A stretch of 64,000 nt of DNA from Xanthobacter dioxanivorans (GTDB taxonomy: Bacteria; Pseudomonadota; Alphaproteobacteria; Rhizobiales; Xanthobacteraceae): NCBI RefSeq assembly GCF_016807805.1, contig NZ_CP063362.1, positions 1 through 64,000 on the forward strand, in the 5' to 3' direction. Within the stretch, counting starts at the first letter, position 1. Every line of letters begins with the position of its first letter. This document shows, in pieces, positions 27,734 to 37,530 of the stretch. A program made the position numbers and the translations under genes. A model generated the notes under the pieces. That model was not told where the DNA came from. It saw only the letters and a list, made by a program, of their open reading frames with translations, and did no database searches.

Positions 27734-28690
27734 TCAGCGTGCCGCGATGATGGCGGCGTTGATGTCGATCGGCGCTTTCAGTGTTCCGTAATGGATCATC
27801 AGTTCCATGGTGCGCCGGACGGATTCAACATTCACGACATCCGGAAACTTCCAGCGCGCCTGCTTCACGATCGCCTTGATTTTCTCCGGCTCGATCGAGG
27901 TGTATCCAGAGACCATGGAAATATAGGCATCCGAGCCGAAGTTCTCGTTGCTCCACGCGATTCCCTTCCGCAGCCCTGCGACGAAAGCTGAAATCAATTC
28001 GGGATGCTCGGCGGCAAAGCGCTCGGTGACCACGTAAACGGAGGTGGCCGTGCGCAGGCCGCCTGCGGAATAGGGCCACCCCAAGGCCTTGACCGCCTTG
28101 TCCTGAAGGAGATCGCCGAGGTAGGGCTGGCTCACCATGGCGGCGTCGATCCGGCCGTTCAGCAACGCGTCGGGCATCTGCGGGAAAGGCACCTCGACGA
28201 AGTTCACGGCGCGTGAATCGCCGCCATTCTGGTCGATCCACGAGCGGGCATAGAGCCAGATGATGTTGTTGCGCGTGTTGACGCCAACGCGCTTGCCGGA
28301 GAGATCCGCACCGGAAGTGATGCCGGATGCGGCGAGCGTCACCAGTCCCGCGCTGTCGGGCGGGGTTCCGATCGTCTCCTGGGCGGGTGCGATGATCCGC
28401 AGGGGCAATCCGCGCTCAAGGCCCTGAAGGACGGAAACCACATTGGTGAATGCGATCTGCACGCTCCCGGCGAGCAACGCCGGAATCCCCTGGGCGCCCC
28501 CCTGCGACGGCGTGCCGTCAAGGGTGAGGTTCTGGTCGGCGAAGTAGCCCTGCGTCTGCGCCGCCTGGAAGGGAATGATGTCGAAGATGGGGATCAGGCT
28601 GACTCTCAGAGCCGTTTTCTCGGCCGCATGGACCTGCGTGACGAGGGCCTGGAGAAGGATGATCGCAAAGAAGACTGATCGACGAAGCAT
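27734..28690 (-). CDS. ABC transporter substrate-binding protein, NitT/TauT type
   Basis: A periplasmic solute-binding protein of 318 residues with a Sec signal peptide (about 1-22, ending VHAAEK) and the NMT1/SsuA-like fold (GYFADQNLTLDG, SVQIAFTNVVSVLQGL, DLSGKRVGVNTRNN). It lies after the permease in a cluster of two permeases and one ATPase on the minus strand. The ligand is not evident; an organic amine or similar nitrogen compound is inferred from the glutamyl ligase and oxygenase downstream. Confidence 0.88.
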   Translation of the reverse strand: MLRRSVFFAIILLQALVTQVHAAEKTALRVSLIPIFDIIPFQAAQTQGYFADQNLTLDGTPSQGGAQGIPALLAGSVQIAFTNVVSVLQGLERGLPLRIIAPAQETIGTPPDSAGLVTLAASGITSGADLSGKRVGVNTRNNIIWLYARSWIDQNGGDSRAVNFVEVPFPQMPDALLNGRIDAAMVSQPYLGDLLQDKAVKALGWPYSAGGLRTATSVYVVTERFAAEHPELISAFVAGLRKGIAWSNENFGSDAYISMVSGYTSIEPEKIKAIVKQARWKFPDVVNVESVRRTMELMIHYGTLKAPIDINAAIIAAR

Positions 28691-28725
28691 GACGGTCCCC
28701 GCTCATTTTCTTGAATGTGTTTCGA

Positions 28726-29479
28726 TCAGGCGTTGTTACGCGCCCAGAATGTCAGCCAGCTCTCCAGCCGGTGAAACAAGAACGCCTGGAGGAGACCGAG
28801 AAGCGAGACGACAACGACCCAGGCGTACATTTCCGGGAGCATGAACGCTCTCTGCATGTCGACGATCTCGAAGCCGAGCCCGCCATTGCTGGCAAGCATG
28901 TCGCCGAGAATGGCGACGACCAGGGCAAGTCCCAGCGCGACCCTCGCCCCGGCGAGGATCATCGGCGTGGCGCTCGGCAGAATGACCTGGAAGATGGTCC
29001 GCGCCGGTCCAACCCGGAAGGTCCGGGCCGTCTGCAGCACCACCGGGTCGATCGTCTTCACCCCCCGATCGTATTGATGAGGATGGGGAAAAACGCCGCC
29101 ATGGTGATGATGACGATCTTCATCTCGGCGCCAAAGCCGAGAAACAGCATCAGCGGGGGAATGAGGGCCGGCTTGGGTATGGGGCGGATGATTTCGACCA
29201 GGGGATCGAAGAGATTGTAGACGCGCTCATCCGCGCCCATGGCCAGTCCCAATGCAATGCCAAGCACGCAGGCCAGGGTAAATCCGGCCAGCAGCAGGCC
29301 CAGGGTTTGCCCGAGCGGGGCGAGCACGCGCCCCTCCGAGAACATCGAGGCGAGCGTGAGCGCGACTTGGGAAGGGGCCGGCGCCATGTAGGGGCTGACG
29401 AAGCCTCCCCGCACCGCCATTTCCGCGCAGGCGAGCAGAACGACGACGAACCCGCCTCCGACGAGGAAAGCGTAGCGGC

Positions 29480-29483
<4 letters not shown>
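28726..29483 (-). pseudogene. ABC transporter permease, NitT/TauT type, one frameshift
   Basis: An inner-membrane permease whose two halves lie in different frames. The first half (from SRYAFLVGGGFVVVLL) ends in FPILINTIGG; the second continues with KTIDPVVLQTARTFRVGP, the EAA loop. One C is missing from the C6 run at about 29066-29071 (plus strand); adding it gives an uninterrupted 252-residue permease of normal length. Its start overlaps the ATPase stop by 4 bases. A second, intact permease of the same family lies upstream of the ATPase, so the importer may use two different membrane subunits. Confidence 0.85.
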
Positions 29484-30304
<821 letters not shown>

Positions 30305-30319
30305 CTTCCACACTCCCGA

Positions 30320-31114
30320 CTAAAGATGCGCCCAGTGCAGGACACGCATTTCCCAGGCTCTGAACAAGGCATTCGTCGCGTACCCAAGTGCTGCGAGCGC
30401 TAAAATTCCCGCATACATTTCGCTTGGACGCATCGCATACTGCATATTTAAGATGTAGTATCCAATTCCACCCGATCCAGCGATCATCTCCGCAACGACG
30501 GTCGTGATAAGAGCGATGGAAATACCAGTTCTCATTCCCGTAAACACATAGGGCAGGACCGCAGGCAGGGCCACGCGCAGCAGGGTCGACGTCCGGGAAA
30601 TTCGGAATGTCCTCGCGACGTCGAGCAAGGTCGGATCAATGGAAAGCGTTCCGGACAATGTATTGACCACGACCGGGAAAAATACTGCGAGGCTGATGAT
30701 CGATATCTTGAGCGCGTTATCGATGCCCAGAATGAAGATCAGGGGAGGAATAATTGCCGCCGCCGGGATCGGCCGCAGGGCTTCGACGACCGTTCCGATC
30801 GTCCACCGCAGCGGAGCGAACAGGCCCATCGCAAGTCCGCAGGCAACCCCGGCCAGGGAGCCGAGCACGAAGCCCGATGACATGCGGAGAATGCTCTCGC
30901 CGAGGGCCGTAAGGATCTGGCCGTCGACCATTCTCCATGCGAGCGTGACCACCACATCGGAAACGGGGGGCCACGAACGGCTTCCCGGGAAAAAGATTCG
31001 GGCCGATATTTCCCACGCGAGCAACATCGCGCAGACAAGAAGGAGGCCCGAAGCTCTTTTTTTGAGGCAATTCACCTGCCACGCTCCGCCATCGAACTGC
31101 CGGTGCCTTGACAC
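30320..31114 (-). CDS. ABC transporter permease, NitT/TauT type
   Basis: An inner-membrane permease of up to 264 residues with about six helices and the EAA loop LLDVARTFRISRTSTLLRV. It is the first gene of the minus-strand amine cluster. The start is a GTG at 31114; the first conserved helix begins near residue 22, so a slightly later start is possible. It is homologous to, but clearly different from, the frameshifted permease on the other side of the ATPase gene. Confidence 0.85.
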   Translation of the reverse strand: MSRHRQFDGGAWQVNCLKKRASGLLLVCAMLLAWEISARIFFPGSRSWPPVSDVVVTLAWRMVDGQILTALGESILRMSSGFVLGSLAGVACGLAMGLFAPLRWTIGTVVEALRPIPAAAIIPPLIFILGIDNALKISIISLAVFFPVVVNTLSGTLSIDPTLLDVARTFRISRTSTLLRVALPAVLPYVFTGMRTGISIALITTVVAEMIAGSGGIGYYILNMQYAMRPSEMYAGILALAALGYATNALFRAWEMRVLHWAHL

Positions 31115-31173
31115 CGCGAATATTGAAGATGATGCGCCGAACCCTTGGATCGCAACATTGGTATTGCTAAACT

Positions 31174-31188
31174 TTCCGCCAGGCGGAA
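31174..31188. promoter_or_regulatory. Palindromic operator, probable IclR-family site
   Basis: TTCCGCC-A-GGCGGAA, a perfect inverted repeat with 7-base arms around one base, in the 141-base gap between the divergent permease and IclR genes. IclR-family operators are often TTCC/GGAA-type palindromes of about this size. It is placed to control both directions. Confidence 0.65.
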
Positions 31189-31255
31189 CGCTCAGAACGC
31201 CGATCTACAAAAATGAGCCTATCATGGGCATGCGAGTGCATAGGGATTGCGCGTC

Positions 31256-32068
31256 GTGACCACCGAACGATCAGACACAATCCGCTCCCTCGCTCGCGGG
31301 TTGCATGTGCTTTCGGCGATCAACCGCCTGGGTGCCGCCTCGCTCAACCAGCTCCACCAGGAAACGCACATTTCCCGCCAGGCGATCCTGCGCATCCTGG
31401 CCACGCTGGAAGAGGAGGGATATGTCCGCCGCTGGCTCAATGACGGGCTCTATCGCATCAGCTCGATCAGCCCCGGAGTCTCCCGGAACTTCGCGCAGCT
31501 CACGCTGATGGCCGACATCATCGCGCCCTCCCAGGTCGAGCTCATGGCGCAGCTGGATTGGCCGACCGACGTGGCAGTGCTGGACGGGGACCGCATGGCG
31601 GTCTGCGAGACGACACGGCGCCAGTCGCCTTTTCCCTTTCCCCTGGTCAGGGCCGGCCACCGCGTTCATATCCTGCAATCGGCGGTCGGCAGGGTCTATC
31701 TGGCTTTTATGGAAGAGCCGGAGCGCGAAGCGCTGCTCACGCGACTGCGCCTGTCCCTCGATCCTTACGACACCCAGTCCCGCAAGCGAGAGGCCGTCGC
31801 AAGGCTGGTGGAGAAAGTGAGAAGCGACGGATTCGGGGTGCGGGAGCCGGGATATGTCGCGCCCGGGAGCGGCCACGGAGCCTCCATGCAGGCGCTCGCA
31901 CTGCCGATCTTCCAAGGCGCTCGTGTGGCGGCCTGCCTGAGCGCGACCTGGTTCGCGCGCGCGCTCTCGGTCGAGGAGTTCGTGGAGCGGCATCTGCATG
32001 ACATCAAGGCTGCGGTGGCCAAGGCGGAGATGCTGATAGCGTCAAGCGGCATCGAACTTCAGGCCTAG
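31256..32068 (+). CDS. IclR-family transcriptional regulator
   Basis: A 270-residue IclR-type regulator with a winged helix-turn-helix (about 10-70; SLNQLHQETHISRQAILRIL) and a C-terminal effector domain (about 85-260). It shares the WPTDVAVLDGDRM segment with the MhpR-like regulator at 12.8 kb, so the two are related. It faces the amine-oxidation and transport cluster and probably controls it through the palindrome at 31174. The GTG at 31256 is chosen; a TTG three codons before is possible. Confidence 0.85.
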   Translation: MTTERSDTIRSLARGLHVLSAINRLGAASLNQLHQETHISRQAILRILATLEEEGYVRRWLNDGLYRISSISPGVSRNFAQLTLMADIIAPSQVELMAQLDWPTDVAVLDGDRMAVCETTRRQSPFPFPLVRAGHRVHILQSAVGRVYLAFMEEPEREALLTRLRLSLDPYDTQSRKREAVARLVEKVRSDGFGVREPGYVAPGSGHGASMQALALPIFQGARVAACLSATWFARALSVEEFVERHLHDIKAAVAKAEMLIASSGIELQA

Positions 32069-32113
32069 CACGCGATCCAACCAGGGGGCGACCCGCCTTG
32101 CGGTTCCCTCCGG

Positions 32114-32164
32114 TCGGGGGGCGCCCCCCGATACCAACGGCCGATGAGGCTCGCTCATCGGCCG
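32114..32164. terminator. Two stem-loops between convergent genes
   Basis: Between the convergent iclR and aldehyde dehydrogenase genes lie a perfect 18-base palindrome (32114-32131, TCGGGGGG joined to CGCCCCCCGA) and then an 11-bp stem, CGGCCGATGAG / CTCATCGGCCG, with a 5-base loop (32138-32164). No T-run follows, but the placement fits a bidirectional terminator. Confidence 0.6.
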
Positions 32165-32184
32165 CACGGCATGCACCACGAAAC

Positions 32185-33696
32185 CTATAGCGCGGCGCAG
32201 ACCGACTTGACCTCTGTGAAGGTGCGGATGGCGTCCGCGCCCTGCTCGCGCCCCCAACCGGACTGCTTGAAGCCGCCGAACGGCAGGGCCGGATCGAAGA
32301 AGTGGTGCATGTTGATCCACACGCTGCCGGCCTTGATCCGTTTCGCCATCTTGTGGGCGGTGGAGAGGTCCCGCGTCCACACGCTGGCGGACAGGCCGAA
32401 GGGGCTGTCGTTGGCGGCCTTCGCCACGGCGTCGAGGTCCTCGTCATCGTAGGACATGACGCACAGGACCGGCCCGAAAATCTCCTCCCGCACCACCGCC
32501 ATGTCCGCGTTGGTGCCGGCGAGAATGGTGGGCTCCATGAAGTGGCCGCCATTGCCCATGCGCCCGCCGCCGGTGACCATCTCCGCGCCGCCCGCCATGC
32601 CCTGGTCGAGATAGCCCATCACCCGCTCCAGCTGGCGTCCGGAAATGAGAGGACCCATGGTGGTGTCCGGCTCCAGCCCATGGCCGATCACCAGCTTGCC
32701 CGCCTCCGCCGCGATGCCCTCCACCACCCGATCGTGGATGGAGCGGTGGACAAAGAGGCGCGAGCCCGCCGTGCAGACCTGGCCCTGGTGGAAGAAGATG
32801 GCCGAGGCGAGCCCCGGAATGGCGCGGTCCAAGTCCGCATCCTTGAACACCACCATGGGCGACTTGCCGCCCAGCTCCAGCGTCACCCGCTTGAGGTTGG
32901 AGGTGGCGGCTCGGGCCACCATCTTGCCCACGTCGGTGGAGCCGGTGAAGGCTACCTTGTCCACGTCCGGATGCTCGGCGAGGGCGGCGCCGGCGGTCGC
33001 GCCGTAGCCCGTCACCACGTTCACCACGCCGGGCGGGAACCCCACCTCCTCGATGATCTGCGCGAGGCGCAGGGTGCTGAGCGGGGTCTGCTCCGCCGGC
33101 TTGATGACGGCGGTGCAACCCGCCGCCAGCGAGGGCGCGAGCTTGTAGGCGGTGAGCACCAGGGGGAAGTTCCACGGCACGATCTGCGCCACCACGCCCA
33201 CCGGCTCGCGCAGCGTGTAGGCATGGAAGTCGCCGGGAGTGGAGACGCCCACGGTCTCGCCGGTGATCTTGCTCGCCCAGCCCGCCATGTAATGGTAGGT
33301 GGTCGCCGAAAGGCCCACGTCCACGTAGCGCGCATAGGCCACCGGCTTGCCGCAGTCGATGGCCTCGATCTCGGCGAGCTCGTCGGCCAGTTCCTCAAGG
33401 CGCGCGGCGAAGCGGCTGATGAGCTTGCCGCGCTCGAGGCCCGTCATCCTGGCCCAAGGGCCTTCCAGCGCCCGCCGCGCGGCGGTGACGGCGAGGTCCA
33501 CGTCCTGCACCCCGCCGGCAGGCACCGAGGTCATGACCTCGCCGGTGGCGGGATCCTCCACGGGGATCGTCTCGCCGGAGGCGGCGTCGCGCCACGCCCC
33601 GCCGATGAGCATGCGATGCGGCCCCGGCACGAAGGTGGCGGCGGCGGTCTTCAGGAGCGCGATGCCCGAGGGCTTCGTCAGGGTGTCGGTGGTCAT
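32185..33696 (-). CDS. NAD(P)-dependent aldehyde dehydrogenase
   Basis: A 503-residue aldehyde dehydrogenase oxidising an aldehyde to the acid. It has the oxyanion Asn in PWNFPLVL, the cofactor motif FTGSTDVGK, the catalytic Glu in ELGGKSPMVVF and the catalytic Cys in HQGQVCTAGSRL; VREEIFGPVLCVM and PFGGFKQSG are family-typical. It follows the GMC alcohol oxidoreductase by 11 bases on the same strand, so alcohol is oxidised to aldehyde and then to acid by the pair. The operon has a sigma-54 promoter upstream (35412-35426). The substrate alcohol is unknown; PEG, choline or small alcohols are all compatible. Confidence 0.93.
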   Translation of the reverse strand: MTTDTLTKPSGIALLKTAAATFVPGPHRMLIGGAWRDAASGETIPVEDPATGEVMTSVPAGGVQDVDLAVTAARRALEGPWARMTGLERGKLISRFAARLEELADELAEIEAIDCGKPVAYARYVDVGLSATTYHYMAGWASKITGETVGVSTPGDFHAYTLREPVGVVAQIVPWNFPLVLTAYKLAPSLAAGCTAVIKPAEQTPLSTLRLAQIIEEVGFPPGVVNVVTGYGATAGAALAEHPDVDKVAFTGSTDVGKMVARAATSNLKRVTLELGGKSPMVVFKDADLDRAIPGLASAIFFHQGQVCTAGSRLFVHRSIHDRVVEGIAAEAGKLVIGHGLEPDTTMGPLISGRQLERVMGYLDQGMAGGAEMVTGGGRMGNGGHFMEPTILAGTNADMAVVREEIFGPVLCVMSYDDEDLDAVAKAANDSPFGLSASVWTRDLSTAHKMAKRIKAGSVWINMHHFFDPALPFGGFKQSGWGREQGADAIRTFTEVKSVCAAL

Positions 33697-33707
33697 GGGA
33701 GCGCTCC

Positions 33708-35339
33708 TCAGGCCACGGCCGCGAGGCCGTAATGGGCCTTGATGATTTCTCCTGCCCGCTCGCCGATGATGACGGTGGGCGCCATGGTGTTGCCGGTGGA
33801 GATGTCCGGCATGATGGAGGCATCGGCGATGCGCAGGCCGTCGATGCCGTAGACGCGCAGGGCGCCGTCCACCACCGACATCTCGTCCCGGCCCATCTTG
33901 CAGGTGCAGCTCTGGTGGAAATAGGTGCCAGCCGCGTTGCGGATGAAGTTCTCCATCTCCGCGCCCTTGAGGGGGCCCGGCATCACCTCGCGCTTGCGGT
34001 AGGGCGCGCAGGCGATGGAATTGCCGATCTCCCGGCACATTTCCACGCAGCGGAGCATGGCCTTCATGTCGGTTTCGGTGGCGAGGAAGTTGGCCTCGAT
34101 GATGGCCTTGTCGAAGGGGTTGGAGGAGGCGAGCCGCACCCGGCCGCGGCTGTCGGGGCGTGCCAGGCCCGGCGCCAGCGTCCAGGCCGAGGCGGTCCCC
34201 ACCGGCAGGTCGAACTGGCTGGCGGTGACCTCCGAGCCGAAGGGCGTCTCCTCCAGCACCGGCATGAGATCCGGCGTCTTGAGGGAAGGATCGCTCTTGG
34301 CGATGAAGACAAACTCGGCCGCATTGTTTCGCGGCGGCTCGGGGGTGATGTATTCCCAGCAGCAGCCGGCGAGCAAGATGTGGTCCTGGAAGTTCTTGCC
34401 GACCCCCGGCAAATGCTGCATCACGTTGATGCCGTGGGCGTGGAGCTCGGCCGCGTCGCCAATGCCGGAGAGCATGAGCAGCTTCGGCGTATTGATGGCG
34501 CCGAGCGAGAGAACGACTTCCTTGTCGGCGCTCACCGTATAGTGCCGGCCACGGCGCAGGAACGACACGCCGGTGACGCGCTTGCCGACGAACTCCAGTT
34601 TCGTCACCTCCGCGCACAGCAGCACGGCGAGGTTGGGCCGGTCCATATAGGGATGGATGTAGGTGGCGGCCATGGAGACGCGCTGGTTGCCGTCCTGCAC
34701 CAGCACGTTGGGCAGGCCGCAGCCGCCCTCCCCTTCCATGGCGGCGCCGTTCATGTCCTCCACATAGGGAATGCCGATGCCCACCGCGCCCTCGATGAGG
34801 CCGGCCACCAGCGGGATCGGATTTTCGGGCTGGAGGATGTTGAGAAGGCCGCCCGAGCCGCGCCGGTGGGTGTCCTTCGGTCCTTGCCAGTCCTCGACGC
34901 GGCGATAGATGGCGAGCGCGGATTCGTAGTTCCACGCAGGATCGCCGGCGGCCTCCGCCCAGCGGTCGAAATCATGCTTGTGGCCGCGCGCCCAGACCGA
35001 GCCGTTGATGCTGGAGCCCCCGCCCAGGACCTTGCCCATGGGCAACAGCGGGGTACGCCCGTTCACCGTAGGCGAGGGCGCGGCCCTGAAGCCCCAATCG
35101 CGCTCGGTGCCGATGTTCCACATCCATTGGGTCGAATCGATCACCGATGGCACCCGATCGCTGCCCCCTGCCTCGATCAGCAGCACACTGACCTCGGGGA
35201 CCTCGGCGAGCCGCCGCGCCACCACGCAGCCAGCGGACCCGCCGCCGCACACAATGAAGTCGTAGCTGCTCCGCACCTGCTCGGTGAACACCTCCCGGTC
35301 GACTTTCAGTCCTGCCAGCATCGTCGCGTCCGTGCTCAT
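33708..35339 (-). CDS. GMC-family alcohol oxidoreductase
   Basis: A 543-residue FAD-dependent oxidoreductase of the glucose-methanol-choline family. The FAD motif DFIVCGGGSAGCVVARRL is near residue 27, GMC signature 1 is MGKVLGGGSSINGSVWARG, signature 2 is GAINTPKLLMLSGIG, and the active-site His region is near FHQSCTCKMG and NTMAPTVIIGERAG. It lacks a clear signal peptide. It resembles choline, PEG and AlkJ-type alcohol dehydrogenases. The ATG at 35339 follows AAGGAG. A sigma-54 -24/-12 element precedes it by about 75 bases. It oxidises an alcohol whose aldehyde is taken on by the next gene. Confidence 0.92.
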   Translation of the reverse strand: MSTDATMLAGLKVDREVFTEQVRSSYDFIVCGGGSAGCVVARRLAEVPEVSVLLIEAGGSDRVPSVIDSTQWMWNIGTERDWGFRAAPSPTVNGRTPLLPMGKVLGGGSSINGSVWARGHKHDFDRWAEAAGDPAWNYESALAIYRRVEDWQGPKDTHRRGSGGLLNILQPENPIPLVAGLIEGAVGIGIPYVEDMNGAAMEGEGGCGLPNVLVQDGNQRVSMAATYIHPYMDRPNLAVLLCAEVTKLEFVGKRVTGVSFLRRGRHYTVSADKEVVLSLGAINTPKLLMLSGIGDAAELHAHGINVMQHLPGVGKNFQDHILLAGCCWEYITPEPPRNNAAEFVFIAKSDPSLKTPDLMPVLEETPFGSEVTASQFDLPVGTASAWTLAPGLARPDSRGRVRLASSNPFDKAIIEANFLATETDMKAMLRCVEMCREIGNSIACAPYRKREVMPGPLKGAEMENFIRNAAGTYFHQSCTCKMGRDEMSVVDGALRVYGIDGLRIADASIMPDISTGNTMAPTVIIGERAGEIIKAHYGLAAVA

Positions 35340-35411
35340 GCTCTGCTCCTTGGCGAAGCCCTGCCGCAACGTGCGGCCGAACCCTTCGGGTCTGTTGCCC
35401 TCGCCTGTGCA

Positions 35412-35426
35412 GCAAGGGGCGTGCCA
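35412..35426 (-). promoter_or_regulatory. Sigma-54 promoter of the GMC-ALDH operon
   Basis: On the minus strand it reads TGGCACG-CCCC-TTGC, an exact match to the -24/-12 consensus with correct spacing. Transcription should begin near 35400, about 60 bases before the GMC start codon. Confidence 0.8.
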
Positions 35427-35872
35427 TTCGTTTCTATACGAACAATCCAGGCCGGCGTGACCGGCCGCGGAGAAGCGGGACGGCGCCGCTCCAGCAATGA
35501 CCAAGGCCGGGATACCATTCGCGCCAAAATGTCGACGAATTCACTTTTCCAATGACCTTGGGTCACATGAATACTGCTTCATCATTGTCGCACGACTTGT
35601 GCCCATTTCATATGCATACAAATGAGAAAGATACCGATCGCCCCGAACGCGGCACGCGGATTGCCAACCCCTGCCGGCGGGCGGCGGGAGGTCCTTCGCC
35701 TTTCCTCGCCCGTCTTTCGGCAGTGCTCGGCGCATCGATTTGATCTGCAGCAAATCCATTGCCTTCAACGCGCTGTTCGTGGCCGGGCCGCAGACTTTTC
35801 GTGCGATCCGTCCAGGAATATGGCTGCCGACGACCGTACCGGCGACGCGAAGAACGTTTGTATAAAAATGAA

Positions 35873-35888
35873 TGGTACGGGCCTTGCT
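35873..35888 (+). promoter_or_regulatory. Sigma-54 promoter of the Amt-like gene
   Basis: TGGTACG-GGCC-TTGCT, one mismatch to the -24/-12 consensus, with the invariant GG and GC 12 bases apart. Transcription should begin near 35899, about 100 bases before the start codon. Confidence 0.7.
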
Positions 35889-36001
35889 AGATGTTCTCGC
35901 GGGGGAGCGCCGTGCTTTTCTCAGCCCCCAGCGGACCGCGAGAGACGCTTCCGCGGTCTGGCGCACGTCACCTATTCGCATCGAGCCGCGGGGACCTGAA
36001 G

Positions 36002-37366
36002 ATGACGACACCATTGCAGACGTTCCCAGAACAGGTCGCGACACACCAGTATCTCGTTGCCTTCTTCTATGCCTTCGCCACCGTGGGCGTGATGCTCGGC
36101 GTGGCGGCGATCATCCTGATCGATGCCGGGCTGGTGAAGCGGCAGAACCTTATCGACACCATCGTCCAGAAGGTGCTCTGCACCTTCATCAGCGGCGCCG
36201 CCTTCATGGTCGTGGGGTATGGCATCTGGAACTGGCAGTACTATCAGGCCTTCGGTGTGCCCGACAGCCTCTCGGCCGCCATCAAGGACTGGTCCATCTT
36301 CGGCAACAACCTGCTGCATTTTTCGCAAAACATCGATCCCAAGGCGGTTGCGGAGGCCGACACCTTCCAGATCTTCAGCGTGTTTTTCTTCGCCTTCGCC
36401 GGGCTGACCGCCGTCCTCATCCAGGGCGCGGGGCTGGAGCGGCTGAAGGCCGGCGCCAACTACATCACATCCGCCGTGGTCGGCGCCATCGTGGTGCCGG
36501 TCGCCGCCTATCTCACCTATGGCTCCGCGAGCCCCCTCACCAATGCGGGGCTGCATGATTTCGTCGGCGCATACTGCCTCTACATGGTGGTGGGCGTTTG
36601 GGCCGTGGTGCTTGCCTGGCGCCTCGGACCGCGCCATGGCGGCGTTTCCGCGCCCGGGCATTTCTCCCTGCTCACCGTGGGCGTGCTGCTGCTGCTGCTC
36701 GCCATTCCCATGTTCGTCATCGGCTGCGGCTTCCTGGTGCCCGAGGCCGGCTATTTCGGCCCGACGCTCGCCACCTCCGGCCTCGGCATCGTCTTCACCA
36801 ACGTCTTCATGTCCTTCGCCGGCGGCGCGCTCACCGGCGGCTTTCTCGCCTACCGCATGCGCAAACCCGCCTTCATCCTGCTCGGACCGGTGGCGGGCTA
36901 CGTGTCCTGCTCGGCGCTGTTCGACGTGGCCATGCCGTGGCAGGCCTTCGCCATCGCGCTGGCCGGGCCGTTCATCCTGGCCGGCGGCGAGCGCCTGCTG
37001 AAGGCGGCGGGCATCGACGAGCCGAAGGTGGCGCCGCTCGCCCTCGGCCCGTCCATCTACAGCGTTCTGATGGCGGGCATCGTCGGGGCCGGCGTGCCGC
37101 AGGGCGGGTTCTTCGGCATCAAGGAAGGCGCCTTCGCGTTCCAGCATGCCGCCGTCAGCTTCGGCATGCAGGTGCTGGGACTGGTGGTGATCGTGGCGCT
37201 GACCGCCGTCACCGCCTTCATCGTGACCTACCTGATCGAGAAGACCGTGGGCCTGCGCGTGTCGCACGAGCAGGAGGTGCGCGGCCTCGACCCGTCCATC
37301 TGGCAGGTGTCCGAAGTTCCATCGCGCGAGCTGGCAGGCCTCACCCCCGCACCCGAGGCTGCCTGA
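36002..37366 (+). CDS. Amt-family membrane transporter lacking twin histidines
   Basis: A 454-residue membrane protein with about 11 helices that aligns with ammonium transporters: LIDAGLVKRQNLIDTI corresponds to the first conserved loop, and LHDFVGAYCLY and AGIVGAGVPQGGFFG correspond to the two pore segments. The twin pore histidines of AmtB are replaced: in the DFAGGTVVH segment the His is Tyr, and in HGVxGIVG it is Val. It may therefore move something other than ammonium, or sense rather than transport. No glnK precedes it. It has its own sigma-54 promoter and faces the alcohol-oxidation operon, so uptake of a small polar or neutral compound linked to that pathway is a plausible guess. Confidence 0.75.
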   Translation: MTTPLQTFPEQVATHQYLVAFFYAFATVGVMLGVAAIILIDAGLVKRQNLIDTIVQKVLCTFISGAAFMVVGYGIWNWQYYQAFGVPDSLSAAIKDWSIFGNNLLHFSQNIDPKAVAEADTFQIFSVFFFAFAGLTAVLIQGAGLERLKAGANYITSAVVGAIVVPVAAYLTYGSASPLTNAGLHDFVGAYCLYMVVGVWAVVLAWRLGPRHGGVSAPGHFSLLTVGVLLLLLAIPMFVIGCGFLVPEAGYFGPTLATSGLGIVFTNVFMSFAGGALTGGFLAYRMRKPAFILLGPVAGYVSCSALFDVAMPWQAFAIALAGPFILAGGERLLKAAGIDEPKVAPLALGPSIYSVLMAGIVGAGVPQGGFFGIKEGAFAFQHAAVSFGMQVLGLVVIVALTAVTAFIVTYLIEKTVGLRVSHEQEVRGLDPSIWQVSEVPSRELAGLTPAPEAA

Positions 37367-37425
37367 TCCACCCGGAAGGTCTCGTGGAGGGGGCTGTTGC
37401 CGTCGCGGAATTGTCCCTTCAAGCA

Positions 37426-37451
37426 ACTGCGGCACTTTCGGGTGCCGCAGT
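37426..37451. terminator. Stem-loop terminator between convergent genes
   Basis: ACTGCGGCAC and GTGCCGCAGT form a perfect 10-bp stem with a TTTCGG loop, followed by CTTTCG. It sits between the convergent Amt-like gene and pcaG and could stop both transcripts. Confidence 0.75.
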
Positions 37452-37530
37452 CTTTCGCAGGAGGCCATCCCGACGGCGAGGGCCGGCCCTCGCCGATCCG
37501 TCGGGGATGACGGCGGTCGGCTCATCGCGC

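Larger units (their letters stand above)
35340..36001. promoter_or_regulatory. Divergent sigma-54 control region
   Basis: A 662-base gene-free region between the divergent GMC-ALDH operon and the Amt-like gene. It holds one sigma-54-type element for each direction (separate entries) and between them several palindromes: TGACC-TTG-GGTCA at 35553-35565, GATTTG-N8-CAAATC at 35737-35756, and TTCGT-N6-ACGAA at 35427-35442. The first two lie at distances usual for enhancer sites of sigma-54 activators. No gene is seen. Confidence 0.65.
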
